From Guadua angustifolia (Eukaryota; Streptophyta; Magnoliopsida; Poales; Poaceae), in assembly GCA_036346375.1 (NCBI GenBank), contig CM070500.1, positions 68,762,525 to 68,826,524 of the forward strand: a stretch of 64,000 bases of DNA. Reading direction: 5' to 3'. Numbering within the stretch: position 1 is the stretch's first letter; each line of letters begins with the position of its first letter. The position numbers and the translations under genes are program-made. The notes under the pieces are model-generated. The model made no database searches, was not told the DNA's origin, and saw only the letters and a list, made by a program, of their open reading frames with translations. Of the stretch, positions 1 through 10,868 are shown piece by piece.

Positions 1-162
1 ACCGATGGATATGAATCATGGCAACAACAGCATCCATCGGCTAAAACGGGCCGACCAGCCGAGTTTACACTCGGGGGGCAGGATACTATTCATCCCAACT
101 AGCCAAACCCTTGTGTTCCATCGGCCAATAACATTAATTGGGCCGATCAGATTTCCATAGTC

Positions 163-1984
163 TTGAGAGATCAATTTGGCCTACAGCCCAAAGGAAAAAC
201 TATCGGCTATAGAAAGCCATATCCAGACTATATCGACCGAATGCCGTATCCTCATAACTTTAGGATTCCCGATTTCGCAAAATTTTCGGGGGATGATTCG
301 GTCACCACTCTAGAGCATGTCGGACGATTTATCGCCCAATGTGGAGAAGCAGCTCAATCTGATGGATTGAAGATTAGACTTTTTCCTTTATCTCTATCAG
401 GGACTGCTTTCACTTGGTTTACGAATCTGCCTCCAAATTCGGTCCACTTCTGGAACGATTTAGAGAGCCGATTCCACGAATACTTTTTCTCTGGCAGTCT
501 GGAGCTAAGGATTTCGGATTTAAGTGCTGTCCGGCAGAAATTTGGTGAATCAGCTTCTGATTACATTAAGAGATTTAGAGAAGTGCGAAATCGATACTTC
601 AGTGTAGTATTGCCCGATAATCAACTAGCCGATTTAGCGTATCAGGGGTTAATTCCTCCGCTTAAAGAGAAGCTTGCTGGACAGGAGTTCACAGATCTAA
701 GCCATCTGCTCCATCGGGTATCGGCACAAGAAGGCCGATATTTAAGTAAAGAGTTCAAAGACAAGATTAGACTAAATAACAACGGAAAAGAAAAGGCTAA
801 AATAAACATGGTCGAGTATAGCTCTAGTGAAACCTCTGAAGATGAAGCAGACGTGAATATAGCCGAATGGATAAAGGGTTCTAAAAAGCCGCTTGTCTGT
901 TCGTGGCTTAAGCCGATTAAGAATAAGTCAGAGGTTAAATACGCTTTTGATATATCCAAGTGTGACCGTATATTCGACATGCTGCTACAAGAGAAACTAA
1001 TACGTCTACCTGAAGGGCATACTATACCGTCAGCCGATGAAGTCAAGAAACGACAGCACATACAGGCAGCTATCGAAGATGGTCGGCTTAAGTTCGCAGA
1101 AGAGCCAGCCATGGAAGTCGATGTCAATCCCTTCCCAATTAACATGGTTCGATTATCGCAAAGGGAAACAAACCGTAGAGGAACGACCCATAACTACACG
1201 GCAAGTCGACATAGAGTCTAGCTCAAAGGAAACACTAAAAATAACGATCGGCTCACTTCAAATCGAAGCCGATCAGAATGGAAAGAATTCAAGAACTGTG
1301 AAACCAAAAGGAGAATTGCAAGTCAGGCGATGGTACAGAGCTGAAAGAACTCCACCACGAAAGCCAATATTCAAGCCCAAGCCAACTTTTTCACAGTTGC
1401 TCGAAAAGTATGAAAGGATAAGCCATCGGCAAGAGCAGCAGGCTCGCCGACCAAGTGGACCGTATCGGCCAAACAATCTGTATCGGCTAGACGCCGCAGA
1501 AAGAGCTCATCAGAGATGTCCTTTTTGGCGATTCTGTTGGGAAAGAGGCATGGCCTTACCATCTTCAAGGACATGTCCCATGGAACACTACCCGCAAGAA
1601 AATTGGCCCAAACAATCAGTGAAAGAACGTTTATTTAGGCCAACGATAAATCATACTGAGTCAGAGCACAGGAAGCCGGTGAAAGAAAGACTAGGCATAC
1701 CAAACCAAGATGAGGGAAAAGAACCAACGGAGAACTTGGTTGGTAAAACCCGCAAGCCGGTGGAGCCCAAGCCTAGGTGGTGTCCGACTAGGCTGAGCCG
1801 ATCACAACGTGAGACGGCTCCAAATACGCCTAGGACGCAGGAAATGAGAGAGGCCGATGAAGAAAAACAGAGGGATAAAACATTCAACGAATTGCGGCCG
1901 ATAAAACTTGTCAAAAAGGAATGGAGGAGAAAAGAACAAACCGACAACGAAGTCGATTCTCGACGATTTATTTGTCACCAATAG
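163..1984 (+). pseudogene. gag: Element A gag (frameshifted)
   Basis: This is the capsid/nucleocapsid region of element A. The frame at 163-1221 carries a Retrotrans_gag-type domain (about residues 60-200), with the FTWFTNLPPNS and HEYFFSG stretches and a helical SDYIKRFREVRNRY segment. The reading frame then slips by one base near 1140-1220 and continues in the frame of 1037-1984. That part is basic and ends with a cysteine-rich stretch (RCPFWRFCW...C, near 1517-1575) resembling the atypical zinc-binding region of Tat-type Gag. No clear ATG is needed at 163, because the frame is open to near the window start. The slip means no full Gag is made from this copy. Confidence 0.85.
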
Positions 1985-2169
1985 TCCAAACGACACTCCT
2001 CCCATGGATATCAACATGGTATTCACTCTGCCGGTGAATTCGTGGATCAAGATGAATCGCTAAAGATACGTTCGCTCAATTGTACACAGGCGCAGAGGCA
2101 AGGTGTTAAAAAGCCACAAGATCCTCATCGCACTTAAAGCCATTATACTTAAAAGGCTTTATTAACGAA

Positions 2170-2657
2170 AGCCGATTTCGTGATGCTTGTAGATGGAGGA
2201 GCTACTATAAACTTAATGCCACTCAAGACTGCGAAAGTTGGGAAAGACCGATGAAGACTTGATCAAAACAAACATGGTATTAAATGACTTCACCGGTGAT
2301 CCCATCGGCAAAAGGGTAATGGTTACAGAACTAACCGTCGGCAGCAAAACTTTGCCAACTGCATTCTTTGTAATTGAGGCAAAAGGAAATTACAGTGTGC
2401 TTCTCGGACGGGATTGGATACACGCGAACTGCTGTATACCCTCAACTATGCACCAATCGCTTGTCCAGTGGAACGGAGATGAAGTCGAAGTTGTCTCAGC
2501 CGATACATCGGCTCATATTGCCATGGCCAGCTCCGACGCAAATTGGTCACACAAAGAAGCAGAATGCATATCAGGTAAGGCACTAGACGATTGTGATTTC
2601 ATCAGCATTGGGAAGACAGGCTTTACGCCGATCGTTGTCAAACCGAGCACCGATTGA
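2170..2657 (+). pseudogene. Element A aspartic protease domain
   Basis: The retropepsin active site appears as VDGGA at about 2189-2203, in a different frame from the downstream part (2238-2657), so the domain is split by a frameshift between about 2215 and 2240. The downstream part continues as a typical protease fold with a VLLGRDWIH motif near 2398-2424. In retrotransposons this enzyme cuts the Gag-Pol precursor. About 250 bases between the end of the gag frame (1984) and this frame contain no open frame. This copy cannot make active protease. Confidence 0.8.
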
Positions 2658-3666
2658 TCGGACGACCGAGATCTTGAGAAGATGGAGTCAAAATGATCCA
2701 ACTCTTACAAGACAGAGCAAGGAGATATCGGCATGGGATAAACTCTGCGAGGCCATTGAAGATTTCAAAGCGAAAAATTGGGCCAAGGCTTTATTACGCG
2801 ATATGCTTGAAGAGATCGACATAGGAGAAGGTGATCGAAAAAGGCCAACTTTTGTAAGTGCAAACTTAGATCTAGAATACAAAAATAAGTTGGTCAAGAT
2901 ACTTAGAGAGTACAGGGACTGTTTCGCCTGGGAGTATTACGAAATGCCTAGATTAAGCCGACAGTTAGTAGAACATCGGCTACCTATCAAACCGGGGTAT
3001 CGGCCATATAAGCAACCCCCTCGTCGTTTTAATCCAGAACTGTATAATGTAATAAAAGAAGAAATTGAAAGGTTGCTGGAGGCCAAGTTCATAAGGCCTT
3101 GCCGATATGCCGAGTGGGTGTCCAACATTGTTCCTGTCATGAAGAAAAACGGTAAGCTTCGGGTGTGTGTGGATTTTAGAGATTTGAATAAAGCCACGCC
3201 AAAGGATGAATATTCAATGCCTATAGCCGATATGCTTATCGATGCTGCCTCGGGTAACAAAATTATTAGCTTTCTTGATGGGAACGCTGGATATAACCAG
3301 ATATTTATGGCAGAAGCCGATGTCCCCAAAACGGCCTTCAGATGTCCTGGCGCGTTAGGGCTATATGAGTGGCCAGTGATGACATTCGGCTTGAAGAATG
3401 CAGGTGCCACTTATCAACGTGCCATGAATTTAATTTTTCACAATCTAATCGGACACGTCGTTGAAATTTACATCGATGACGTGGTGGTCAAATCTAAGGA
3501 GGACTGGCAACACTTAGCCGATTTGGAAAAAGTATTTCAAAACACAAGAGCTCATGGGTTAAAAATGAATCCCTTGAAGTGCGCATTTGGCGGTGTCGGT
3601 GGCGCTTTCTCGGTTTCGTGGTACATCGAGAGGTATCGGGTTAGTCGACAAGGGTTAATGCCATAG
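2593..3666 (+). pseudogene. pol: Element A reverse transcriptase
   Basis: The RT domain is readable from about 2890 to 3590. Visible landmarks are LPIKPGYRPYKQPPRRF before the fingers, RVCVDFRDLNKATPKD, the MTFGLKNAGATYQRAM motif and the catalytic YIDD at 3469-3480 (EIYIDDVVVKS). RT copies the element RNA into DNA. The catalytic aspartates are intact here, but the frame degrades after 3590 and stops at 3666. The first part of the frame (2593-2690) belongs to the protease-RT linker and is joined only through a frameshift. Ty3/gypsy assignment is firm from the domain order and motifs. Confidence 0.88.
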
Positions 3667-4832
3667 TTAACACCAAGCCGCCAACGCAAAAATGAATCGC
3701 AAAAGTTGATCGGCAAAATTAACTACTTACGACGATTTATCTCGAATCATGCGGTAGGATCCAAGCTTTTACGCCGTTATTAAAATTGAAAGATCGTCGG
3801 GAGTTCGTGATGGGGAGCCGATCAACAAAAAGCTTTTGATGAAATCAAAAATACTTGGCTTCACCACGATCTGCCGCACTACGAAGGATTCCTTTCAAGT
3901 TATCGTTTACCGAAAAGGAAACTATCGGGCCGTGTTGGCACAGAAATCAATGGCAAAGAACGATAGTATTTTATCTCACCGTAGAGCGACTTTTGGGAGC
4001 TGAAATCAGTACCCTTATATAGAAAAGCTATGTTTATCATTGTATTTAAACGCACCAAGTTGAGGCATTACATCTGGCATCAACTTGTATAATAGTGTGC
4101 AAAACCGATGTCATCAAATATATCTTGTCTGCACCAATTTTGAGAGGACGACTTGGGAAATGGGCATACGCCTTGACCGAGTTCGATCTACAATATGAGT
4201 CGGCTAAAGCTGTTAAGGGTCAGGCAGTAGCCGATTTCATAACAGGCCATGATACCACGGCAGGAATGGTTGGAGTAGCCCCATGGCAGTTATATTTCGA
4301 TGGGTCAGTTTGCCAGGAAGGAAGTGGAATAGGCATCGTGCTGATATCACCGAAAGGGTATAGCACCGAATTCGCATATCGGCTCAATAGCCGATGCTCC
4401 AATAACCAAGCTGAATACGAAGCATTACTCAAGGGACTTAGATTACTAGAGAGTATCGGAGTAAGCGATGTAGAAGCATTCGGAGATTCATTGTTAATTG
4501 TTCAACAAATAAAAGGGGAGTTCCGATGCAACGACGAAGTATTATGCAGATATTTGGAACATTGCTATAATGCTATAGAAACATTTACTGCATTCTCTAT
4601 TAGCCATGTGCCCCGAGAGTTGAACAATAGAGCCAATACGTTAGCCCAAGCAGCATCAGGCTACAGAGAAGATAGCCGATGTAAGATACTAGACTCAATC
4701 GACAAAACGGTGCTGTGTGTCAACATCGCCGATTGGAGAACAGAAATAAAAGCTTACCTGATGGACCCATCCAAACCTCTCGCATTTAAAGGTTCGACGG
4801 CAAGCATTGAAATATGTCTTGATGGAAGATGA
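3667..4832 (+). pseudogene. Element A RNase H region (5' half degenerate)
   Basis: Positions 3667-4094 contain fragments of the RT thumb/connection (for example INYLRRFISNHA near 3717-3752) scattered over several frames with stops. From 4095 to 4832 one frame carries an RNase H fold: YFDGS (first catalytic Asp, near 4295), NQAEYEALL (Glu, near 4410), FGDSLL (Asp, near 4480) and a final N-R-A-N region. RNase H removes RNA from the RNA/DNA hybrid in reverse transcription. The frame ends at 4832, and the integrase starts in another frame overlapping at 4807. Confidence 0.82.
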
Positions 4833-5989
4833 GTCAGATATCGGACATTTGGAAGGATTGCTTCTGCGGTGTCTAGGCGATGAAGAAGCAAAAGTGGCTA
4901 TGGGTGAGGTCCATGAGGGAATTTGTGGTGCACATCAATCGGCTTACAAGATGAAATGGATATTGAGGAGGACAGGATACTTTTGGCCGACGATGTTAGA
5001 GGATTGCTTCAAGTACTACAAAGGGTGCCAAAGTTGTCAAAAGTTTGGGAATGTGCAGCTTGCACCAGCATCGGCTCTACATCCGATTATTAAACCATGG
5101 CCGTTCAGAGGATGGGGGATAGACGTAATCGGCCAAATATTCCCAGCATCAAGCAAAGGCCATAAGTTTATCCTTGCAGCTACAGACTATTTTTCAAAAT
5201 GGGTCGAAGCCGTTCCACTCAAAAAAGTCACCAGTATAGAAGCAATCGGCTTTGTTAATGAGCACATTATCCATAGATTCGGCATTCCTCAGACTATCAC
5301 AACCGATCAAGGGACTGTGTTCATGTCTAACGATTTTAAAAGTTTTGCAGAAAATCTGGGTATCAGATTGCTTAACTCGTCGCCATATTATGCTCAGGCT
5401 AATGGACAAGCCGAGTCGTCCAATAAGACTTTGATCAAATTGATCAAAAGAAAAATTGATGAAAAGCCTCGAACTTGGCATACTACGCTGTCGGAGTCTC
5501 TATGGGCTTATCGGCTAGCCTTTCACGGATCGACTAAGTTATCACCGTATCAGCTGGTATATGGTCAAGAGGCGGTATTGCCCGTAGAAATAAACGTTGA
5601 ATCGATGCGAGTAGCAAAGCAGAATAATCTATCGGCCGATGAATACAAGGAATTGATCTTTGTACAATTTGGATGACTTGGCGAATTGAAATTTGGTTAC
5701 TCAATCGCTTAAAAGGAATAAAGAAAGAGTTGCAAGAGCATATAATAAAAAGGTTGTACCAAAAAACTTTAATGAAGCCGATTTGGTTTGGAAAACAATA
5801 TTACCGATTGGTTCTAAAGACAATCGATTCGGCAAATGGTCACCTACCTGGGAAGGACCGTATAAAGTGAATCGGCTTGTTAGCGGGAATGCTTATATAC
5901 TAGAAACGCTTGAGGGATTGGTATTACCAAAAGCGATTAACGGAAAATACCTAAAGCGGTATTACCCTAGCGTTTGGATCGGTGCATGA
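4807..5989 (+). pseudogene. Element A integrase
   Basis: The frame 4807-5676 shows the integrase zinc-binding region (GICGAHQSAYK then CQSCQK near 5030) and a DDE core: GIDVIG (near 5117), TTDQGT (near 5300) and the Glu of GQAESSN (near 5412). A frameshift near 5676-5695 moves the reading to the frame 5693-5989. That frame holds the C-terminal chromo/SH3-like segment, with NEADLVWK, WEGPYKV and a final LKRYYPS. The three catalytic acidic residues are present, so only the frameshift and the upstream lesions disable it. It ends about 150 bases before the antisense gene's 3' end. Confidence 0.87.
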
Positions 5990-6139
5990 TTGGGAAATAC
6001 AATACAAAGTGTGAAATAAATCGGTTAAAACAAATTATTTAACAAGATAGAATAATCGGTTAAGCAAATTGATTCAAAAGTATTACGAATCAGAAAGCGA
6101 GACATCATCTCAAACGAAGTTGCAAATAAGGCCATAAAA

Positions 6140-6889
6140 TTACAACCCGGATCCGGGGATCCTGGCGCCCAAAGCCGACAACGCCGCCGCTGCTTTAGCC
6201 AGAGTCTCCGTAACCCCGTAAATGATATCTTCATCAGCTTTAGCGGTGCCAGGCACTGGAACAATCTTGGCCGATTGATCACGGACTTGAGCCATGGCCA
6301 ATCCAACCTCTTCCTTGAGACTCCTCAAGGATGTAGTAGTTGAAGTCACCTTAGCAAGGGAATCGGCCAGCTGCTTGCTCACGTTGGCCAATTCATCTTC
6401 AAGCTTCTTCTTAGATAATTCCAGTTCGCGTACAGAAGACTTGGCCGCTGCAAGTGATGAAGCATTTTCATCAAACTTCTTCTTCTTGGCCTTGGCCTCA
6501 GCAACTAGCTTGTCTAACAGGAGTCGATCGGCCTCTTGTGCCTGCCGTTGGGCGATTCTAGCATTAGCAGCATCAACTTCTGTTTTCCTTTCTTCCAAGA
6601 AGCAGACATTCAAGAGCGCCTCCATGGCTTTGGCCGGTAGATCGGCTTCGACGGCAGACAATGCTTCACGAATGGGCCGTGTATCGGCAAGAATTGCAGC
6701 CTCTGGTTGACTCACCGCAATAAAAAGCCGGTTCAACTTTTCTTGCATGTCTGGCGCGGATTTAACAACCGAAGTCGATGCCTCCAGAGATACGTCGATA
6801 ATTTGACGAATGTCAGCAGGATAGTCGTCCGTCGCTATTACCTCCGGGTCGACTAATTCATCCAGCGAAAAGCCGAGCAGATTGGACAA
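6140..6889 (-). pseudogene. Element A antisense gene, C-terminal coiled-coil part
   Basis: This is the 3' part of a gene running opposite to gag-pol. The roughly 250-residue frame is rich in A, E, K, L, with heptad-like stretches (SSVRELELSKKKLEDEL and similar) predicted by eye to form a long coiled coil. Upstream on the minus strand, short open stretches with splice-like borders (about 7029-6900, 7195-7105 and 7432-7255) link it to the mobile-domain part. One acceptor is a CAG followed by AACGCTGCAATC near 7432. A frameshift near 6900-6930 breaks the junction. The product's role is unknown. Confidence 0.6.
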
Positions 6890-7491
6890 ATCACCTGGAG
6901 CAGTTTCAGAAGGCGGAAGAGTGGGCGAACGATTGCCATAGGGAGGCCGCAGGAGAAGGCGCGGAGGGATCGGTAACAGGTATATCTTGAAGATTGGTCA
7001 AGATGCCAGCCGCCTGAGCCGATGCCGTAGGCTAAAAAAAGATCAAGGCAGGGTTAGTATCGCAAAACCTAAGTAATTCTTAGGCATATAAGGATGCTTC
7101 ACCTCTAAAACCGATACGTTGTGTGAACTCTCGGCACTCTGCTCTGTACGTTTTGGCCGACGAGCCAGAGCCTTCGTTGATTTGGGCTTCTCTGCAAAGG
7201 TGAATCTTATCAGTATCAGGAAGTAAATTATAGGTTCAAAAAATACTTGTGATTATCAGTCTGAAAACTCTTACTTAAGGATCGGCTTTTTTCAAGCTCC
7301 GACAATAATGGGCTGTCGACACCAAGACTGCTAGAAGAGTAACCAGTCAAACCGGTTGTCTGGTTTGGTCTTTTCCTCTTAGGCTCACTAGCCGATGGAG
7401 CAGCAATAGCCTTGTCGCCGATTGCAGCGTTCTGAAAATGGAAAGCAGAGTGGATAAGAATGAAATCAAAGAGCCGATGAAGTATAAGGCC

Positions 7492-9071
7492 TTAAGAAAA
7501 ACAGATTGATACCTCTACAGCTACCGATGAATTAGTATAACCCGATGAGCTGGAAGAGTCCGAACTATCGCTCGAGCTGCTGCTGTTAGGAGAAACTACT
7601 GTCGGCTCGTGATAGTCCGGTAAAAATTTCTCAATAACAGCCGATGGAGTGCGATCCAAATAGAGCGCTTCTGATATCGGTGCCCACCAAGCTGAAAAAT
7701 GACTGGCCCGCCGGGAGTTCAAGACGAAGTGCGGAAGGCTGACAACCTGAAGCTCATCGGCTATTTCTAAGATTATCTCGGCCGCTGTTGCATTTGTCAC
7801 TCTGGCCCTAGGTTCAAGGCGATCAAGAATCGGCAGGGAAGGTATCACTTGGCCGAAACCCAATTGACGAGCGTACACAGAAGGATGATAGAATTCGTAT
7901 GACGGTTGAAAAGTCCTATTACGGGAGTTCAAGCCGACATGGAGAATACAAGGGGAAAGAAAGATCCGATACAACTCAATAGTGGGTGCTGGCATCAAAG
8001 AGCTATCTGCATCCAAGTGAAGGAAGGAGGGCCATTGAAAATCGGCTATGTTGCTGTAGGAGAAAAAGTCCTGTTGGTTGAAAGTCGTATTGTCCAGGTA
8101 TAGAAAAAATGAAAGATACTTCTTGAAATCAGCAGGGGTGATTCTGACATCTCCACTCGTGCACATTACAAGTCTCTCTCCATATGATCGGCTAGCTCGA
8201 TGCATCGAGGGTAGTGCCTTCAGGGTAATCTTCGCAAGGGAAAGCCGTATCATTCAGAAGGTCTGGAATCAGCGATCGGCTAAAAATGCTGTAAAGCCAT
8301 AATTGTACAAACCACAATGGGCCGCCTACGTTGCCAACTATAAACTGGGCGAATCCGGAGAAAAGCCGACTTCTAATGACGTGCATCATCTGGTATACAG
8401 CTCCAAGAAGCATTTTTCCAAGTGCAAGCCGACGGCCGTTCACCAGTTGCTCTGCCAGTACTTGATAAACCTGGGTGGGGCCTAGAGAAGCGCCACAAAA
8501 GAGGAAACGATCCAACCACAGGTTCAGAAAAGCCGCATGTTCTTCATCCGATACTAGGCCATTCACTTTGTTGTTATGCTGAATGTATTTTGACCAGCCT
8601 TCACCTTTTGACCGAATTAACTTGAACCTTGGCATGCCACTAAAAGCCGATATTTGGTCCCGTCGGGCCTAAGGCAAGACAATTTCGCTACATCCAGAGA
8701 GTGGGCGATGGGGCCGGTCGAAAAAAAAAGCATTAAAAGTATCCGACCAAAATAACATGCCGTGGCCACCAAGGGCTCGTTGGCTTCTGGGTTTGCTAAG
8801 CTCAAAGGGAGACATTCTGCTATGCCCATCCTTTCCCACTCAGATCTCTTTTGAGCCGATACTCTGATGAACCAGCTTCTCCATCCTTTAAGGGTCATTG
8901 GCGTGCTCTAAAGCTCTTACCCCATTCCGATATATTATAACCTTGAGCCGATAAAGGGAGTCTTGGGATGTCTTCGTTTATTACTATGTCAGCAGTCAGA
9001 TTTCCTACTGGCCCTAGATAAAATTGGTCATCGCTTTCCGGGATTGGAATCAGTACCTTTGAGGAATCCAT
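7492..9071 (-). pseudogene. Element A antisense gene, plant mobile domain (PMD, aminotransferase-like) part
   Basis: The gene starts at an ATG at 9071 (MDSSKVLIPIPESDD). After frame changes near 8895, 8620 and 8200-8250 it reads as a plant mobile domain. Landmarks are GWRSWFIRVSAQKRSEWERM (near 8890), an FFSTGPIAHSLDVAKLS block, WSKYIQHNNKVNGLVSDEEH and LNLWLDRFLFCG (near 8560-8500), then GGPLWFVQLWLY (near 8325). A serine-rich tail ends at a probable splice donor (GAG|GTATCA) near 7512. PMD is known from gypsy elements, MULEs and the host MAIN/MAIL proteins. The frame breaks make this copy a likely pseudogene. Confidence 0.65.
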
Positions 9072-9411
9072 CAAGCCGATGAAGAAGGGAAAGTCTGATT
9101 GCAAGTGCGAAGATTTGCGAAGCTGAAAAGTCGATCGAAAGACGGAAGCCGATTGGAAGCAGTCCGGGAGCAGGAGAGCATGAAAATGACCGTGGGGGTC
9201 CCGCATATATATAGCACGATGAAAAGTAAAATGGCGGGAAGTGAATTCTAGGCGACACATGTCATTAAACCGCACTGAGATTTTTACGGCGCGGCAGTTT
9301 TTGACACGGTTCCCTAAACCAACAAAGAAAGATACCGATGGGAAAAGAAGAAGCGGATGAAAAGTCGATATATTTTGAAAGATAACAAGTTATCTTCCAA
9401 AATGGGGGCAT

Positions 9412-10124
9412 TGTTTGCACCGCTTTTGGAATTTCGGAAGAATCGGCAGAGAAGCATGAGTTTGGGTTAGGCACGAAGACATCTATGGAAAGTTTGGATA
9501 GCATACGGAAATATTAACATGCAGATAAAAGTTTGGAAACTAGAGACCAGATCGGAAACTATGGAGCCGATTCGGATTATGCTGTCGTGTTGAATCAGGA
9601 CTCGGATCGGCTAGACGGGTATATAAGGCGCACCAAGGCTGCTTGAAGAGGGACCACAATCAATCAACATATCTACCAGTTTTTACTTTCTGTAGTCTTT
9701 AGTCTTTTTAGCATCATAATCTTTCCTCTGTAAGTCGACATCAATCAAATAAAGTTGCGCATCGCCGATTGTTTGACCGTCATTGGCTTTTTTCAGGTTT
9801 GATTTGTTCTGCCTTGTTGCGCATCGCCTTTTCAGAATCAATCTACCTTTTACTCCCGGATTGGTCTTAATCGGCTAATCTAGTTACCCCTTTTTACCCT
9901 TGGATTAGTTTTAATCAACTAGTCTAGTTATCCTTCTAATCGGCTTCCTGGCTGATTCCCGATTTTTAGCCGATTCATCTTGAGGATCGGCTTGATTGAA
10001 TTTTACAACTATTCTCCTTATCGATTGCAGGGTCAAATCGATTGGCACGCTCGCGTACACTTGAACCCAGTATTCGTCCGGTGTGTTGCAACCAAAAACC
10101 CTCTTCACGTTTTTGGCGTCAACA
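9412..10124 (+). repeat. Element A 3' LTR
   Basis: The LTR begins TGTTTGCACC directly after a purine tract (AATGGGGGCA at 9401-9410) and ends GGCGTCAACA, giving TGTT...AACA ends. It contains a TATA-like GTATATAAGG (9619-9628) and AATAAAG near 9748. Its last base is set by comparison with the uninterrupted copy of the target at 17118. Confidence 0.85.
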
Positions 10125-10854
10125 CACTCTTTGATTAAGTAGAGATCATCTTTTCTTTCAAGTTCCAGTTCTGTCCAGAACTTGTTCTTCGCGCAGCAGT
10201 TAGTATTTGATTTTTAGAAAAATATAGAAAAATCATTTTTGCGTGATTCTTATTGGAAATTGTGCGGGACTCCCAGACCCATCTGTAGAAAAATTGTGGA
10301 GTTCACTTATTGCACCGTTTGGGCGCCATGAGGTGAAAACCAAGCCCCAAATTTTCTACTGGAAGTTCCTGACTGTCTGTGTTCATATATTTATGATGAT
10401 TTATCTACATGTCTTTTTGATCTGAAATTTGGTGGAGTTCTTCACGACTCATCTGCTCATAGGGAGAAAATTTCTCATAATTTTGTGAGCAGAAGAAACC
10501 CACCAACCTCCTGTTCAAATTAAAGACATATTCTGGAAATATCTGCTTTTGCTTTTCTAAAAGAGACTTTTGTGTCTTGGCTTTATCTCTTTTAGAAAAG
10601 AAGTATTTGAATTGATTCCTCTTTCTTTTGGACACTTGACAACCAGGATTGTGATTGAAAAATCCCTCACATATTTTATGGATAACATCCATGTAAGCTA
10701 GGGATGCACATAGTTGTCTAGTCGTTCCAGTTTTTGTGGGTTTTTCACGATTTCCCTTGCGCGATCTTTTCACGGTTTTAGTTGGAGTATTTTGGGGGAA
10801 AATTTATTTGCGACCATTCACCCCCCCCCCTCTGTTCGCCATCTCGATCCTTCA
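10125..10854 (+). repeat. Element B 5' LTR, right part only
   Basis: Nearly identical to 17118-17844 and ending CTCGATCCTTCA. It is interrupted at its left by element A, whose target duplication on this side is CACTC (10125-10129). Confidence 0.9.
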
Positions 10855-10856
10855 AT

Positions 10857-10868
10857 TGGTATCAGAGC
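10857..10868 (+). other. Primer binding site, initiator tRNA-Met
   Basis: TGGTATCAGAGC begins two bases after the 5' LTR end. This is the classic plant iMet primer site of copia and many gypsy elements. Confidence 0.88.

Larger units (their letters stand above)
1..10124 (+). mobile_element. Element A: Ty3/gypsy LTR retrotransposon (Tat-like layout), 5' LTR outside window
   Basis: The sequence shows gag, aspartic protease, reverse transcriptase, RNase H and integrase in gypsy order on the + strand (163-5989). An antisense gene follows (6140-9071), then a purine tract, then a 713-bp 3' LTR. The 5' LTR lies left of the window. The element ends ...CAACA at 10124 and is followed by CACTC, the point where the flanking element B LTR resumes; comparison with B's intact LTR at 17118 fixes this junction. 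Gag and pol are broken by several frameshifts and stops, so no complete polyprotein is encoded. The hexamer ATCGGC/GCCGAT is strongly over-represented along its whole length. Antisense genes between pol and the 3' LTR are known from Tat-lineage gypsy elements such as maize Grande; lineage placement is inference. Confidence 0.9.

Noticed and set aside
10405..10773. 122-residue minus-strand ORF, nearly identical to 17398-17766
   Set aside because: Duplicated because it lies in the two LTRs of element B. It has no recognised domain; the copies differ by only a few bases, so conservation is uninformative.
10857..10868. Possible tRNA gene fragment (GGTATCAGAGC)
   Set aside because: Only the 12-base primer complement is present, placed two bases after an LTR; no cloverleaf.
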